Made by a program: the position numbers and the translations under genes
Shown here: positions 47,722 through 55,602 of the stretch, piece after piece
Position numbering within the stretch: the first letter of the stretch is position 1
Layout of the letters: every line of letters begins with the position of its first letter
Notes under the pieces: model-generated
Told to the model about the DNA's origin: nothing
What the model saw: only the letters and a program-made list of their open reading frames with translations
Databases searched by the model: none
Assembly (NCBI RefSeq): GCF_030846195.1
Contig: NZ_JAVCWH010000003.1
Location: forward strand, 186,001 to 250,000
DNA from: Paracoccus yibinensis
GTDB taxonomy: Bacteria > Pseudomonadota > Alphaproteobacteria > Rhodobacterales > Rhodobacteraceae
DNA length: 64,000 bases
Direction: 5' to 3'

Positions 47722-48647
47722 CCGCGCCGCTGGCCCTGGCGCCCGCCATGGCCAATGCCTTGGCCCGATGGCTGGAGGTGGAAGCCGCGACCCGCAACAG
47801 ATCGGACCACACCATCACCGCCTATCGCGGCGACCTTCTGGCCTTCCTAGCCTTCCTGGGCGGTCATCACGGGCAGGCCGCCACGCCGAAATCCTTGGCC
47901 GACCTGCGCCAGACCGACATGCGCGCCTTTGCCGCCGCCGAACGCGCGCGTGGCCTCGGCGCGCGTTCGCTTGCCCGGCGGCAATCGGCGGTGCGCAGCT
48001 TCCTGCGCTGGATCGGGGACCGCGAGGGCCATGACCTGTCGGCGGCGCTTTCGACGCGCAGCCCGAAATACACACGGTCCCTGCCGCGCCCCCTGACGCC
48101 CGATCAGGCGCGGGACACGCTGGATATGGTGGCGCTGGGCCATGATACGCCCTGGGTGGCCGCCCGAGACACGGCGGTGATGACGCTGCTGTGGGGCTGC
48201 GGGCTGCGCATCTCCGAAGCGTTGTCCCTGAACGGCGACGACTGGCCCTTCCGCGACAGCCTGACCATCACCGGCAAGGGCGGCCGTCAGCGACACGTTC
48301 CCGTCCTGCCGGTGGCGCGGCAGGCCGTGGCCGATTACCTGCGCCTTTGCCCTTGGCAACCGGCCCCCGGCCAACCGCTGTTCCGCGGCGTGCGCGGCGG
48401 GCGGTTGGCACCCGGCATCATCGAGGGTGCGATGCAAAAGGCCCGCGCGTCCCTGGGCCTGCCTCCCACGGCCACGCCGCACGCGCTGCGCCATTCCTTT
48501 GCCACGCATCTGCTGGCGGCCGGGGGTGATCTGCGCACCATCCAGGAACTGCTGGGACATGCCAGCCTGTCCACCACGCAGGTCTATACCGGCGTCGATG
48601 ATGCGCATCTGATGGCTGTCTATCAGGCCGCGCATCCGCGTGGCTAG
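47718..48647 (+). CDS. xerC: Tyrosine recombinase XerC
   Basis: A 309-residue chromosome-dimer resolvase subunit. The N-terminal SAM-like DNA-binding domain covers about residues 10-105; the catalytic domain has the first Arg in WGCGLRISEALSL near residue 160, a Lys in ITGKGGRQRHVP, HALRHSFATHLL near residue 255, GHASLSTTQVYT with the nucleophilic Tyr near residue 290. All catalytic residues are present. It overlaps DUF484. Housekeeping rather than phage type, judged by context and sequence. Confidence 0.95.
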   Translation: MTAPLALAPAMANALARWLEVEAATRNRSDHTITAYRGDLLAFLAFLGGHHGQAATPKSLADLRQTDMRAFAAAERARGLGARSLARRQSAVRSFLRWIGDREGHDLSAALSTRSPKYTRSLPRPLTPDQARDTLDMVALGHDTPWVAARDTAVMTLLWGCGLRISEALSLNGDDWPFRDSLTITGKGGRQRHVPVLPVARQAVADYLRLCPWQPAPGQPLFRGVRGGRLAPGIIEGAMQKARASLGLPPTATPHALRHSFATHLLAAGGDLRTIQELLGHASLSTTQVYTGVDDAHLMAVYQAAHPRG

Positions 48648-48718
48648 GTCCGCGTGGCTGGGGTCGAACCGGGCCGCGCCCTGCCGCGTTCAGCACGCAG
48701 GATCAGAAGGATGTCACC

Positions 48719-49294
48719 ATGACCACACATGCGATCTTCAACCGGCCGATGGACGCACCCGTCCTCCAGGGCCTTGACCAGGCGATCTTCGGCATGGGCT
48801 GTTACTGGGGGGTGGAACGGCTGTTCTGGCAGCAGAATGGCATCTGGCTGACCCAGGTCGGCTTCGCGGGCGGCACGGTCGAGAATCCGACCTATGATCA
48901 GGTGAAGACCGGCACCACCGGCCATGCCGAGGTCGTGCGCATCGTCTATGACAGTTCCAAGATCAGCTATGACCACCTGCTGCAACTGTTCTGGGAAAAC
49001 CACGATCCGACCCAGGGCGACAGGCAAGGCAACGACGTGGGCAGCCAGTATCGCAGCCTGATCATGGCCTTCACCGACAGCCAGCACGCAGCGGCCGAGG
49101 CATCGAAGATCGACTATGACAACCGCCTGGCCGTGGCAGGCTTCGGCAAGATCACCACGCAGATCACCGGTCCCGCCCCCTTCTGGCCCGCGCACGAGGC
49201 GCATCAGCAGTATCTGCACAAGAATCCCGATGGTTATTGCGGCCTGAAGGGCACGGGGGTAGAGGCGTCCATGCCCAACCCGGATCCGATCTGA
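48719..49294 (+). CDS. msrA: Peptide methionine sulfoxide reductase MsrA
   Basis: A 191-residue enzyme reducing S-methionine sulfoxide. The catalytic Cys is in FGMGCYWGVERLFW near residue 28 (the usual GCFWG has Tyr here). Further family segments are GFAGGTVENPTYDQVKTGTT and WENHDPTQGDRQGNDVGSQY. AGAAGGATGTCACC precedes the ATG. The TGA stop shares its last base with the prmA start. Complete and probably active. Confidence 0.96.
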   Translation: MTTHAIFNRPMDAPVLQGLDQAIFGMGCYWGVERLFWQQNGIWLTQVGFAGGTVENPTYDQVKTGTTGHAEVVRIVYDSSKISYDHLLQLFWENHDPTQGDRQGNDVGSQYRSLIMAFTDSQHAAAEASKIDYDNRLAVAGFGKITTQITGPAPFWPAHEAHQQYLHKNPDGYCGLKGTGVEASMPNPDPI

Positions 49295-50166
49295 TGACCA
49301 CCTATTCCGCGCTGACCCATGTCCAAGGCCGTCAGGCCGCCGAAGCCCTGGCCGAGGCCTGCGAGGATCTGGAGCCCGAGCCCGTCGGCACCGGCGTTTT
49401 CGAGATCGAGGATGGTTCGGACCGCTGGGAGGTTGGCGTCTATTTCACCGACAAGCCCGACGAGATCGCGCTTGCGCTGCTGGCCGCGGCCTTAGGCGCC
49501 AATCCCTTCGCCGTGTCGGAACTTCCCGACGTGGACTGGGTGGCGCATGTCCGCCGCGAGCTGACCCCGGTGCGCGCCGGGCGCTTCTTCGTCCATGGCA
49601 GCCACGATGCCGACAAGGTGCCCGAGGGCGTCGAGGCGCTGTGGATCGAGGCCGCGATGGCCTTCGGCACCGGCCATCACAACACCACCAAGGGCTGTCT
49701 CGAGGCGCTTGACCGCCTGGCAACGCAGGGTTTCCAGCCCCACCGCATCGTCGATATCGGCTGCGGCACCGCCGTCCTGGCGATGGCGGCGGCGCGCCTG
49801 TGGCCGGTGACGGTGCTGGCCAGCGACATCGACGCGGTGGCGGTCGATACCGCAGCGGCCAACGTGATCGCCAATGGGCTGGACGGTCGGGTGATCTGCA
49901 TCGAGGCGGCAGGCTTCGGCCACCAGATGCTTGAAGACAACGCTCCCTATGACCTGGTGCTGGCCAATATCCTGAAACAGCCGCTGATCGACCTGGCGCC
50001 GCAGATGGCCGCGATGGTCGCCCCCGAAGGCCGGATCATCCTGTCCGGCATCCTGACCACCCAGGCGGACGAGGTCGTTGAAACCTATGAAACGCAGGGG
50101 TTCGACCTGGATCGGCGGGACGATCTGGCGGAATGGTCGGCGCTGACCCTGGTGCGGAAATCCTGA
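49294..50166 (+). CDS. prmA: Ribosomal protein L11 methyltransferase PrmA
   Basis: This 290-residue SAM-dependent enzyme trimethylates L11. The N-terminal substrate-recognition domain covers about residues 1-100, and the Rossmann domain carries VDIGCGTAVLAMAAAR near residue 150 and LVLANILKQPL near residue 220 (the family NILA site). AFGTGHHNTTKGCL precedes it as in PrmA. The ATG at 49294 overlaps the msrA stop, giving a coupled two-gene unit. Confidence 0.95.
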   Translation: MTTYSALTHVQGRQAAEALAEACEDLEPEPVGTGVFEIEDGSDRWEVGVYFTDKPDEIALALLAAALGANPFAVSELPDVDWVAHVRRELTPVRAGRFFVHGSHDADKVPEGVEALWIEAAMAFGTGHHNTTKGCLEALDRLATQGFQPHRIVDIGCGTAVLAMAAARLWPVTVLASDIDAVAVDTAAANVIANGLDGRVICIEAAGFGHQMLEDNAPYDLVLANILKQPLIDLAPQMAAMVAPEGRIILSGILTTQADEVVETYETQGFDLDRRDDLAEWSALTLVRKS

Positions 50167-50329
50167 CCATCCATCGCGGACTTGAAAAACCGGGGAATGT
50201 CTGCTATCTGAGGGTGGCTGATGTTCTTCCTTCGACCTTCTGTCTGCTTTACGGCTTCAGATGTTCTTGCGACGACTGGGCCGCGCCACCGCAATCTCGC
50301 GGGTGGCATACATGACAGGAGATATCACG

Positions 50330-50536
50330 ATGGCCAATGGCACCGTGAAATGGTTCAACGCAACCAAAGGCTTCGGCTTCATCCAGCCCGAGCATGGCAC
50401 CAAGGACGTGTTCCTTCACATTTCGGCCGTGGAACGCGCCGGTCTCCGCGAAATCAAGGACGGCCAGGCCGTGACCTTTGACGTGGAACGTGGCCGCGAT
50501 GGCCGCGAATCGGCGACCAACCTCGCCCTGGCCTAA
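50330..50536 (+). CDS. cspA: Cold-shock domain protein
   Basis: A 68-residue single-stranded nucleic acid binding protein, the usual CspA length. RNP-1 is GFGFIQPE near residue 17 and RNP-2 is DVFLHIS near residue 29. AGGAGAT precedes the ATG at 50330. The 160-base gap to prmA probably holds a long 5' leader, as is typical for csp genes, but I see no clear cold-box. An in-frame upstream codon run adds residues with no family similarity. Confidence 0.96.
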   Translation: MANGTVKWFNATKGFGFIQPEHGTKDVFLHISAVERAGLREIKDGQAVTFDVERGRDGRESATNLALA

Positions 50537-50637
50537 GACGCCCTTCGAATGATCCGGGGTGGCGGCACTGATCGCCTCCCCCTTCCCGATCCTGGACGCC
50601 TTGCGCGGGATCGGATGACCTTCCCGAAAGAGACAAT

Positions 50638-50889
50638 TTGATCGAGATTCACTGGGGCCAACCCCTGTCCTTTGTCGTTTCGCCCGACGGCGAGACGAAG
50701 ACCTTCACCACCCTTGAAACCGCAGCCCATTGGCTGGAACGCAGATGGCCGGTTGACGACGTGTATCGTCGCCATGCAGCAAAGATGCTGGACGCCGCCG
50801 CCCATTGCATGACCCCCGTCGGTTCGGCACGAAAGGCCTTTTCGGCTGCCGCACGAAGCGCGGGCTTCCGGCCCGTCAACCAGCACTGA
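50638..50889 (+). CDS. DUF982 family protein
   Basis: An 83-residue protein resembling the DUF982 family, small proteins common in Rhizobiales and Rhodobacterales: a segment with TFTTLETAAHWLERRWP and a helical part with MLDAAAHCMTPVGSARKAF. The start is a TTG at 50638 after a weak AAAGAG site; there is no in-frame ATG. Function unknown. It follows cspA by about 100 bases and faces the DUF1127 gene, with a hairpin between. Confidence 0.78.
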   Translation: MIEIHWGQPLSFVVSPDGETKTFTTLETAAHWLERRWPVDDVYRRHAAKMLDAAAHCMTPVGSARKAFSAAARSAGFRPVNQH

Positions 50890-50902
50890 CCGCACAAGAA
50901 AA

Positions 50903-50930
50903 AACCCCCTCTGCGACCGCATCGGGGGTT
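50903..50930 (-). terminator. Terminator of the DUF1127 gene
   Basis: Minus strand: AACCCCC, a fourteen-base loop, GGGGGTTTTTTC. The T-run on the minus strand indicates DUF1127 as its main target; it may act more weakly for the convergent DUF982 gene. Confidence 0.8.
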
Positions 50931-50957
50931 CGTTCGTCAAACCGGGATGGCTATGGC

Positions 50958-51152
50958 TTACAGACCGTGCGCAATCCGCTCGATGTCGCCGCGGCACAGA
51001 CCGATATCGTCCAGCTCGCGATCCGACAGGCGGCTCAGTTCACGACGGGTCACGCGGGCATCGTTCCACGCGGACAGCATCGAGAAAAAGTTTGCAACGA
51101 CATTGCCAACGCCCCCAACAGCCAAGCCGCGGTTCAGTTCCATCGTCGACAT
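50958..51152 (-). CDS. DUF1127 family small protein
   Basis: A 64-residue protein ending in the DUF1127 signature ARVTRRELSRLSDRELDDIG followed by LCRGDIERIAHGL, an Arg-rich C-terminal helix pair. Such proteins in Rhizobiales and Rhodobacterales influence phosphate, carbon and RNA metabolism; some bind RNA. The start chosen is ATG at 51152 (MSTMELNRG) because AGGTGAT lies seven bases upstream; ATG codons at 51158 and 51200 are alternatives. A single gene with its own terminator. Confidence 0.85.
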   Translation of the reverse strand: MSTMELNRGLAVGGVGNVVANFFSMLSAWNDARVTRRELSRLSDRELDDIGLCRGDIERIAHGL

Positions 51153-51344
51153 TTTCATCACCTGTTTCAGAAGTGCCCGACCATCGGGCATGTGCTTCAT
51201 GCAACAGGATATAGAGCGGGCATTGTTGAAAGAGTAGCTGCGGGCAAGGCAATGCCGCCATGCAGAAAACGCAGATAAAGAAAGCGTTAAAGCGACAGGA
51301 GGTGTCGTTTTCCGGTTGCGGAACGCCGCATTGCAGCATCGCCC

Positions 51345-52064
51345 CTAGCGCCAGTCCCCCAGGGCCGCCTGCCACAACGCAAGTGCCGCAACGGCAGCCG
51401 TATCGGCGCGCAGAATCCGCGGACCCAGGCTGATCCGACTCACATGGGGCAGCGACGACAAACGCCCCCGTTCCGCGTCCGAAAAGCCGCCTTCGGGACC
51501 GATCAGGATCGCCCAGGGGCCGCGCGGCAGGACCGCCAGCGTTTCGGCCGGTCCGGCCATGGCCTCGTCCGCCCACAGGATGCGACGGGATGTGTCCCAG
51601 CCGTCCAGCAGGCGCGACAGCGGCATCAAATCCGCGACCGGGGGCACGAAGGTGCCGCCGCATTGCTCGGCTGCCTCGACGGCATGGGCTTGCAGTCGGT
51701 CCTGCCGGATGCGTTCGGCATTGGTGAAATCGGTCTGCACCGGCAGGATGCGCGCCGCGCCCATCTCCGCCGCCTTTTCGACGATGAAGTCGGTGCGCGC
51801 CTTCTTGATGGGCGCGAACAGAAGCCACAGGTCGGGCGGATCGCGCTGGGGGGCGGACTGTTCCAGCACATCCAGCGTCCCACCGCGCTTGGACAGCTGC
51901 GCAATCCGCGCGGCCCAGGCACCGTCGCGGCCGTTGAAGACCTCGACTCTGTCACCGGGCGCCTGACGCATGACGCCGCCCAGGTAATGCGCCTGCGCGC
52001 CGTCCAGCGGGATGGGTTGTCCCGCCGCCAGCGGGTGATCTATGAACAGCCTGATCCTTGCCAT
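51345..52064 (-). CDS. rsmE: 16S rRNA m3U1498 methyltransferase RsmE
   Basis: This 239-residue SPOUT-class enzyme has an N-terminal PUA-like domain (HYLGGVMRQAPGDRVEVFNG near residue 27), FIVEKAAEMGAARILPVQT near residue 100, and the knot motifs ILIGPEGGFSDAE near residue 185 and LGPRILRADTAAVAALAL. The ATG at 52064 opens right at MARIRLFID; the open frame extends far upstream, antisense to ubiA, and is rejected. The start is only 13 bases from that of the divergent ubiA. Confidence 0.95.
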   Translation of the reverse strand: MARIRLFIDHPLAAGQPIPLDGAQAHYLGGVMRQAPGDRVEVFNGRDGAWAARIAQLSKRGGTLDVLEQSAPQRDPPDLWLLFAPIKKARTDFIVEKAAEMGAARILPVQTDFTNAERIRQDRLQAHAVEAAEQCGGTFVPPVADLMPLSRLLDGWDTSRRILWADEAMAGPAETLAVLPRGPWAILIGPEGGFSDAERGRLSSLPHVSRISLGPRILRADTAAVAALALWQAALGDWR

Positions 52065-52077
52065 GGGGCCAGACGCT

Positions 52078-53016
52078 ATGCAAAGCCGGACGGAAAGACC
52101 AGACACCGTCATCGACGCGCCCAAGGGCAACTGGGTGGACACCGCCGCCCCGCCCGCCTGGCGGCCTTGGCTGCGCTTGTCCCGCGCCGACCGACCGATC
52201 GGGACATGGCTTCTGCTGCTGCCCTGCTGGTGGGGGATCGGGCTGGCGATGATGGCCGACGGTCCCCGTTGGCTGGACCTGTGGATCGCGGTGGCCTGCA
52301 CGGTCGGCGCCCTGGTGATGCGGGGGGCGGGCTGCACCTGGAACGACATCACCGACCGTGACATCGACGACAAGGTGGCGCGCACCCGGTCCCGGCCCCT
52401 GCCCTCGGGTCAGGTGACGCTGCGGGGCGCCTATGGCTGGCTGGTGGCGCAATGCCTGGTGGGCCTCGTGATCCTGCTGACGTTGGACCGGGCCGCGATC
52501 TGGATGGGCGTGGCCTCGCTGGTGCTTGTGGCGATCTATCCCTTTGCCAAGCGCTTTACCTGGTGGCCGCAGGTCTTCCTGGGGCTGGCCTTCAACTGGG
52601 GCGTCATGCTGGCCTATGCGGCGCATATGGGGCGGCTGGACGCGGCACCAGTGGTGGCCTGGGCCGCGGGCATTGCCTGGACGATCTTCTATGACACCAT
52701 CTATGCCCACCAGGATGTCGAGGATGATGCCCTGATCGGCGTGAAATCCACGGCCCGGCTGTTCGGCGACAACAGCCCGCGCATCCTGGCGGGTTTCGCG
52801 GTGCTGACGGTGGCGCTGCTGGCGGTTGCGATCTCACTGACGGGTCGCAATCTGTTGATAGGCTATGCGGGACTGGCCGGGTTTGCGGTGCATTTGGCCT
52901 GGCAGCTGCGGAATTTCCAGCCGGAACAAGGGGCTGTCTGTTTGCGGCTGTTCCGGTCGAACCGCGACGCCGGGTTGATCCTTGCGCTGTTTCTTGCCTT
53001 GGCGGGGCTGGTCTGA
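52078..53016 (+). CDS. ubiA: 4-hydroxybenzoate polyprenyltransferase UbiA
   Basis: This membrane enzyme joins the isoprenoid chain to 4-hydroxybenzoate in ubiquinone synthesis. The 312 residues have about eight helices and both aspartate motifs: WNDITDRDIDDKVARTR near residue 88 and YDTIYAHQDVEDD near residue 205. The ATG at 52078 is favoured because the earlier ATG at 52042 overlaps the rsmE coding start. Ubiquinone is required by the respiratory chain. Confidence 0.95.
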   Translation: MQSRTERPDTVIDAPKGNWVDTAAPPAWRPWLRLSRADRPIGTWLLLLPCWWGIGLAMMADGPRWLDLWIAVACTVGALVMRGAGCTWNDITDRDIDDKVARTRSRPLPSGQVTLRGAYGWLVAQCLVGLVILLTLDRAAIWMGVASLVLVAIYPFAKRFTWWPQVFLGLAFNWGVMLAYAAHMGRLDAAPVVAWAAGIAWTIFYDTIYAHQDVEDDALIGVKSTARLFGDNSPRILAGFAVLTVALLAVAISLTGRNLLIGYAGLAGFAVHLAWQLRNFQPEQGAVCLRLFRSNRDAGLILALFLALAGLV

Positions 53017-53078
53017 TTGCGCGGCGGCGATCCGGCCGCTAGACGACGCGTTCAGGAAACAGCCCAAGGTCATGCCCC

Positions 53079-55199
53079 ATGGCGTCATCCCGCAGGCGGC
53101 TTCTGTCGCCGGTCGCCTCCATTCTGGTCCTGTCCGCAGCGGGCGGGCTGTGCTGGCTGGGCGCCGAAGCCGCCGCCCGCTATGTCGAGGACCGGTCCCG
53201 GCAGGATGTGGAACTGGCGCTGCATGCATCCGGCCAGAACTGGGTGACGGTCACGACCGACGGCTTGCAGGTCCGCCTGACCGGAACCGCCCCGTCCGAG
53301 ATCGACCGCTTCCGCGCCATGACCCAGGCGGGCAGCGCGGTCGATCCATCGCGCGTGGTGGACCGGATGTCGGTCGCATCAGCCGATGCCGTGACCCCGC
53401 CTGATTTCAAGGTCGAACTTCTGCGCAACGACCAGGGGATTTCCCTGATCGGGCTGGTTCCCGCTTCGACCGACCGGGCGGGGCTGCTGCGGATGCTGCG
53501 CAGCGAGACCGCCGCGCCCCAAGTCACCGACCTGCTGGAAACCGCCGATTATGCGGTCCCCGAAGGGTGGGACGCGGCGCTGCAATATGGGTTGCGCGCG
53601 ACACAAAGCATGGCGCAGGCCAAGATCTCGATCCAGCCGGGCAGCGTGACGATTTCGGCACTGGCCGACAGCGCGGATGAAAAGGGCCGCCTGGAATCCG
53701 GTCTGCGCCGGGGGGCACCCAAGGGCATCACGCTGGTCACGGACATTTCCGCGCCCCGTCCCGTGGTCGCGCCCTTCACCCTGCGCTTCGTCAAGGATGG
53801 GGACGGCGCCCGGTTCGAGGCCTGCGCCGCGGATGCCGAGGAAGGCCGCGACCGGATCGTGGCGGCGGCGCAGGCGGCAGGGGTTCCCGACGTGCCCGCC
53901 TGCACGCTGGGCCTGGGTTCGCCTTCCGCGGACTGGGCCGATGCGGCGGTTGCGGCCATCGGGGCTGTGGCCGACCTTGGCCAGGGCACCGTCACGCTGT
54001 CGGATGCGGATATCGCCCTGACGGCACCGCCTTCGGTCGCGCGGCCTGCCTTCGACGCGGCCGTGGCGGAGTTGCAGCAATCCTTGCCTCCGGTCTTTTC
54101 CCTGCAATCGACCCTGGAACAGGCCCCCGACCAAGCGAACCCGGGGCCGATGGAATTTACCGCCACCCTGTCGGACGCGCAGGTGCTGGACATGCGGGGG
54201 CCGATCAGCGACGACCGCATGGCGGAAACCGTGGACAGCCTGGCCCGCGCCCGCTTTCTGACCGTCCAGGCGGACCTGACCGGCGATCAGCGGGTGCCGC
54301 AAGGCTGGACCGTTCGCGTCATCGGCGCGATCGAGGCCCTGGACACCCTTCAGACCGGCAGCGTCCGCGTGACGCCGGACCTGATCCGCGTGACCGGCAC
54401 CTCGGGCGATCCCGGCGCGCCCGAGGCAGCGGCGGCCCGGTTGGGGGAACGGCTGGGGCCGGGGGCAAGATACGAACTGGCGATCCGTTACGACCGGAGG
54501 CTGGATCTGTCGCTGAACCTGCCTGACGGACCGGAATGCGTGCGGCAGTTGAACATCATCATGTCCGAATCCGAAATCGGCTTCGAACCGTCGAAGGCTG
54601 CCATTGCAGGCGATCCTGCCCCCACGCTGGACCGGCTGGCGGCCGTCATGGCCGAATGCGCCGATTACCAGATCGAGGCAGGGGGCCATACCGATTCCCA
54701 GGGGTCCGAGGGCTTCAACGCCGACCTGTCGCGAGGCCGCGCGCAGGCCCTGGTCGCCGCCATGGCGGATGCGGGCATCGACATATCCCACCTGACCGCG
54801 CGCGGCTATGGCGAAAGCCAGCCCATTGCCTCGAACGAGACCGAGGAAGGCCGCGAGGAAAACCGGCGCATCGAATTCCGCCTGCTGTCGGATCATCCGG
54901 TCCGCAGCACCCCCCTGCCCCCGCCGGTGACGCTGTCGGGCCTGACCACGGAACCCCTGCCCCCCGGCCAGCCTGTCCCGGACCTGATCGGCCCCGTCCA
55001 GCCGCCCGCGCAGCCGCAGATGTTCGGACCCGAGATGCCGCGCGTCACCGCCGGTCCGACCGCCCCCGCGACCGTCGGCGCGAGCGAGGTCTTTCAGACG
55101 CTGGACGAACGCGAGGAAAACATTAGGCTGCCGGTCCTGACGCCGACGCCCGACACGCCCCGCCCCTCGCCCCGGCCGGACGAAGGCCCCGCCGACTGA
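53079..55199 (+). CDS. OmpA-family protein with repeated BON-like domains
   Basis: A 706-residue envelope protein. An N-terminal hydrophobic segment (LLSPVASILVLSAAGGLCW, residues 8-26) acts as signal anchor or signal peptide. A long region (about 50-470) contains repeats of a small alpha/beta unit resembling BON domains, for example QNWVTVTTDGLQVRLTG. The OmpA-like peptidoglycan-binding domain spans about residues 480-605 with IEAGGHTDSQGSEGFNADLS. The last 100 residues are Pro-rich. It probably ties an outer or inner membrane structure to peptidoglycan. It is probably co-transcribed with the next gene. Confidence 0.88.
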   Translation: MASSRRRLLSPVASILVLSAAGGLCWLGAEAAARYVEDRSRQDVELALHASGQNWVTVTTDGLQVRLTGTAPSEIDRFRAMTQAGSAVDPSRVVDRMSVASADAVTPPDFKVELLRNDQGISLIGLVPASTDRAGLLRMLRSETAAPQVTDLLETADYAVPEGWDAALQYGLRATQSMAQAKISIQPGSVTISALADSADEKGRLESGLRRGAPKGITLVTDISAPRPVVAPFTLRFVKDGDGARFEACAADAEEGRDRIVAAAQAAGVPDVPACTLGLGSPSADWADAAVAAIGAVADLGQGTVTLSDADIALTAPPSVARPAFDAAVAELQQSLPPVFSLQSTLEQAPDQANPGPMEFTATLSDAQVLDMRGPISDDRMAETVDSLARARFLTVQADLTGDQRVPQGWTVRVIGAIEALDTLQTGSVRVTPDLIRVTGTSGDPGAPEAAAARLGERLGPGARYELAIRYDRRLDLSLNLPDGPECVRQLNIIMSESEIGFEPSKAAIAGDPAPTLDRLAAVMAECADYQIEAGGHTDSQGSEGFNADLSRGRAQALVAAMADAGIDISHLTARGYGESQPIASNETEEGREENRRIEFRLLSDHPVRSTPLPPPVTLSGLTTEPLPPGQPVPDLIGPVQPPAQPQMFGPEMPRVTAGPTAPATVGASEVFQTLDEREENIRLPVLTPTPDTPRPSPRPDEGPAD

Positions 55200-55234
55200 C
55201 CGCGTCGCCGACTGACCGCAAGGTGAACCGATCC

Positions 55235-55543
55235 ATGAACCGTACGGAATTCGTCACTGTCACCACGATCATCCTGTTCGGCGTCTTCGTGCTGGGCTGG
55301 TTCGCAAGCTGGCTGATCGGGCGCCTGACCCGCCCCAGCCCGGCCGACCTGGCCGATCTGGCGCGGCAGTTGCACGACACCGAACGCGAACGCGACAAGG
55401 CCATCGTCCTGCTGAAGGAACGCGAAACCCGTCTTGCCGCCGTGCAGGCAGAACTGGACGCGGCCATGGAGGGGCTGCGAGAAAGCCGCACCGAGATCGA
55501 GGAGTTACGGGATTACATCGAACGCAAGCTGGTGCGCCGGTAG
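55235..55543 (+). CDS. Small membrane protein with coiled coil, unknown
   Basis: A 102-residue protein: one membrane helix (TIILFGVFVLGWFASWLIG, residues 11-29) followed by a long heptad-like coiled coil from about residue 37 to the end. This architecture is often found downstream of OmpA-family genes in Rhodobacteraceae; function unknown. The ATG at 55235 is used because the in-frame GTG at 55223 leaves no room for its ribosome binding site. The TAG stop is the first three bases of the 55541-55600 inverted repeat. Confidence 0.8.
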   Translation: MNRTEFVTVTTIILFGVFVLGWFASWLIGRLTRPSPADLADLARQLHDTERERDKAIVLLKERETRLAAVQAELDAAMEGLRESRTEIEELRDYIERKLVRR

Positions 55544-55600
55544 GGTGCGTGCTTGCACGCACCATTGACGCAGGTGTGGTGCGTGCAAACACGCACCCTA
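55541..55600. repeat. Nested inverted repeat between convergent genes
   Basis: Two 23-base arms, TAGGGTGCGTGCTTGCACGCACC at 55541-55563 read in two parts (TAGGGTGCGTGC and TTGCACGCACC) and its near-perfect inverse at 55578-55600 (one mismatch). Each arm is itself a palindrome (GGTGCGTGC with GCACGCACC). The 14-base centre is unrelated. The repeat begins with the stop codon of the small membrane protein and ends two bases before the stop of the convergent aminotransferase. It can act as a bidirectional terminator. Confidence 0.9.
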
Positions 55601-55602
55601 CG

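Noticed and set aside
47718..48647. Tyrosine recombinase as sign of an integrated element
   Set aside because: It is overlapped with DUF484 and has XerC features; no attachment-site duplication or phage genes are near.
50167..50329. Riboswitch or cold-shock thermosensor upstream of cspA
   Set aside because: The leader is long enough, but I could not identify a conserved structure or cold-box sequence by eye.
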